From: Salegentibacter echinorum
Lineage (GTDB): Bacteria > Bacteroidota > Bacteroidia > Flavobacteriales > Flavobacteriaceae
DNA: 64,000 bases
Reading direction: 5' to 3'
Assembly (NCBI RefSeq): GCF_900129445.1
Contig: NZ_FQVT01000003.1
Span: forward strand, 310,001 to 374,000
The notes under the pieces are model-generated. The model was not told the origin of the DNA. It saw only the letters and a program-made list of their open reading frames with translations, and did no database searches. Positions 63,074 to 64,000 of this stretch are shown here, one piece after another. A program made the translations under genes and the position numbers. The stretch's first letter is position 1. Every line of letters starts with the position of its first letter.

Positions 63074-64000
63074 ATGTATCAAATGAAAGAAAATATCAGC
63101 ATTTTTTTTATTCCCTTATTCTTATCTTTTAGCTTGGTTTCCTGTGAAAATAAAACTAAAACTGGAATTGGAGAAGCAAGCAAAAAAAAACCGAATATTA
63201 TTTATATTCTTGCAGATGATCTTGGATATGGTGAGCTTGGAGCATATGGACAAGATAAAATTGAAACTCCTAATTTAGATGCTTTAGCTGAAAATGGGAT
63301 GGTTTTTTCTCAGCACTATAGTGGTGCTCCTGTATGTGCTCCTGCACGGTTTATGTTGTTGACAGGAAAACATGCAGGTAATGCTTACATTCGTGGGAAT
63401 GACGAATGGAGTGAGAGAGGTAAAGTATGGGATTATAAGGAAGTGATTAAGGATTCTACATTGGAGGGACAGCGTCCTATACCAGATTCCATTAGTTTTT
63501 TTCCAGAAAAACTTCAAGAAATAGGATATGCAACTGGTATGAATGGTAAGTGGGGACTTGGCGCCCCACATACCAATTCGATTCCGAATAAAAAAGGTTT
63601 TGATTTTTTTTATGGATATAATTGTCAACGTCAGGCTCATACATATTATCCTGTTCATTTGTATCGAAATGAAAATCGGGTATACTTGAATAATGACACA
63701 ATTGCTCCCGATAGAGAACTTGCTCCTGGAGCAGATCCAAATAATTCAGAAAGTTATGTAGATTATACTTTGCAAGATTATGCCCCAGATTTGATGTTCG
63801 ATGAAATGATTGGATGGATCAGTGAACAAAAAGATAATCCATTTTTCTTTTATTGGGCTTCTCCAATTCCTCATAACCCAATTCAGGCACCACAGAAATG
63901 GGTTAATTACTATAAAAAGAAATTTGGTGCGGAAGAGCCGTATCTTGGAAGTAAAGGTTATTTCCCAAATCAATTTCCAAGAGCTGCTTATGCTGCCCAG
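63074..64000 (+). CDS. Sulfatase, type S1 arylsulfatase-like (partial, right edge)
   Basis: Lipoprotein (lipobox VSCENKT, Cys at about residue 25) of the formylglycine sulfatase family. I translated the open frame to the window end (309 codons). The metal-binding IIYILADDLGYGELGAYG (Asp-Asp) is at about 44-61, and the active site is PVCAPARFMLLTGKHAGN: Cys in Cys-x-Pro-x-Arg, the residue converted to formylglycine by an FGE or anaerobic maturase, which is not in the window. GMNGKWGLG and FFYWASPIPHNPIQAP follow. It should remove sulfate from the glycan before glycosidases act. The start could also be the in-frame Met at 63083. Confidence 0.9.
   Translation, partial: MYQMKENISIFFIPLFLSFSLVSCENKTKTGIGEASKKKPNIIYILADDLGYGELGAYGQDKIETPNLDALAENGMVFSQHYSGAPVCAPARFMLLTGKHAGNAYIRGNDEWSERGKVWDYKEVIKDSTLEGQRPIPDSISFFPEKLQEIGYATGMNGKWGLGAPHTNSIPNKKGFDFFYGYNCQRQAHTYYPVHLYRNENRVYLNNDTIAPDRELAPGADPNNSESYVDYTLQDYAPDLMFDEMIGWISEQKDNPFFFYWASPIPHNPIQAPQKWVNYYKKKFGAEEPYLGSKGYFPNQFPRAAYAAQ

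Noticed and set aside
1-64000. CRISPR array, rRNA genes or riboswitches
   Set aside because: No regularly spaced direct repeats, rRNA sequence or recognisable riboswitch core was found. The only RNA gene trace is the tRNA-Pro fragment.

Overview
This window is a bacterial chromosome segment from the Bacteroidota, almost certainly a (probably marine) member of the Flavobacteriaceae. The evidence is low GC, SusC/SusD pairs, Bacteroidota-type lipoproteins, a lepB-dapB-DUF5683-parB-parA block as found in flavobacteria, heterodimeric methylmalonyl-CoA mutase and a GldG-era style of small dispersed intergenic repeats. The genus is not determinable here; a Gramella/Salegentibacter/Zunongwangia-like relative is only a guess.

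Layout. (1) 1-16.6 kb is conserved backbone, mostly on the minus strand: signal peptidase I (cut by the left edge), dapB, a DUF5683 protein, parB, parA, a 2,4-dienoyl-CoA-reductase-type SDR, both methylmalonyl-CoA mutase subunits, a DivIC/FtsB-like divisome protein, uridine kinase, a PQQ-type sugar dehydrogenase, a PAP2 phosphatase and a TlpA-like thioredoxin lipoprotein. (2) 15-23 kb holds a MocR-type regulator divergent from a TonB receptor with a direct-repeat operator between them, a frameshifted MBL-fold hydrolase and a 994-aa primase-helicase of the TOTE type. (3) At 23.03 kb the 3' half of a tRNA-Pro gene, with its own downstream terminator, abuts a tyrosine integrase. The orientation says that DNA to the right (at least up to the window end) entered at this tRNA, so everything from 23 kb on is a candidate genomic island. 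A decayed DUF4143 ATPase gene follows. (4) 26-29.9 kb is a phosphonate module: a FAD-dependent amine oxidase-like protein, a phosphonatase-type HAD hydrolase, an XRE-cupin regulator and a DUF5690 membrane transporter. (5) 30.3-64 kb (open at the right edge) is a large polysaccharide utilisation locus (PUL): L-fucose isomerase, an AraB-family kinase, a LacI regulator, a FucP-type permease, GH29 x2, GH141-like, GH151-like, GH116, GH20 x2, two beta-propeller hydrolases, a PF01663 phosphodiesterase, SusC/SusD and a sulfatase.

How the genes work together. Secreted fucosidases, hexosaminidases, a sulfatase and other hydrolases should trim a sulfated, fucosylated, HexNAc-containing glycan; SusCD imports oligosaccharides; FucP imports L-fucose, which FucI and the kinase begin to degrade. 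Five copies of a palindrome GCTAAA-TCGA-TTTAGC-like in front of fucI, fucP and susC (plus one orphan) identify the probable LacI regulon. The side-by-side phosphonate module, together with a phosphodiesterase inside the PUL, raises the hypothesis that the target glycan carries aminoethylphosphonate, as many marine invertebrate glycans do. Two genes are clearly broken (MBL hydrolase, metallophosphoesterase) and 53.8-54.6 kb is a graveyard of at least three gene remnants, showing recent remodelling of the locus.
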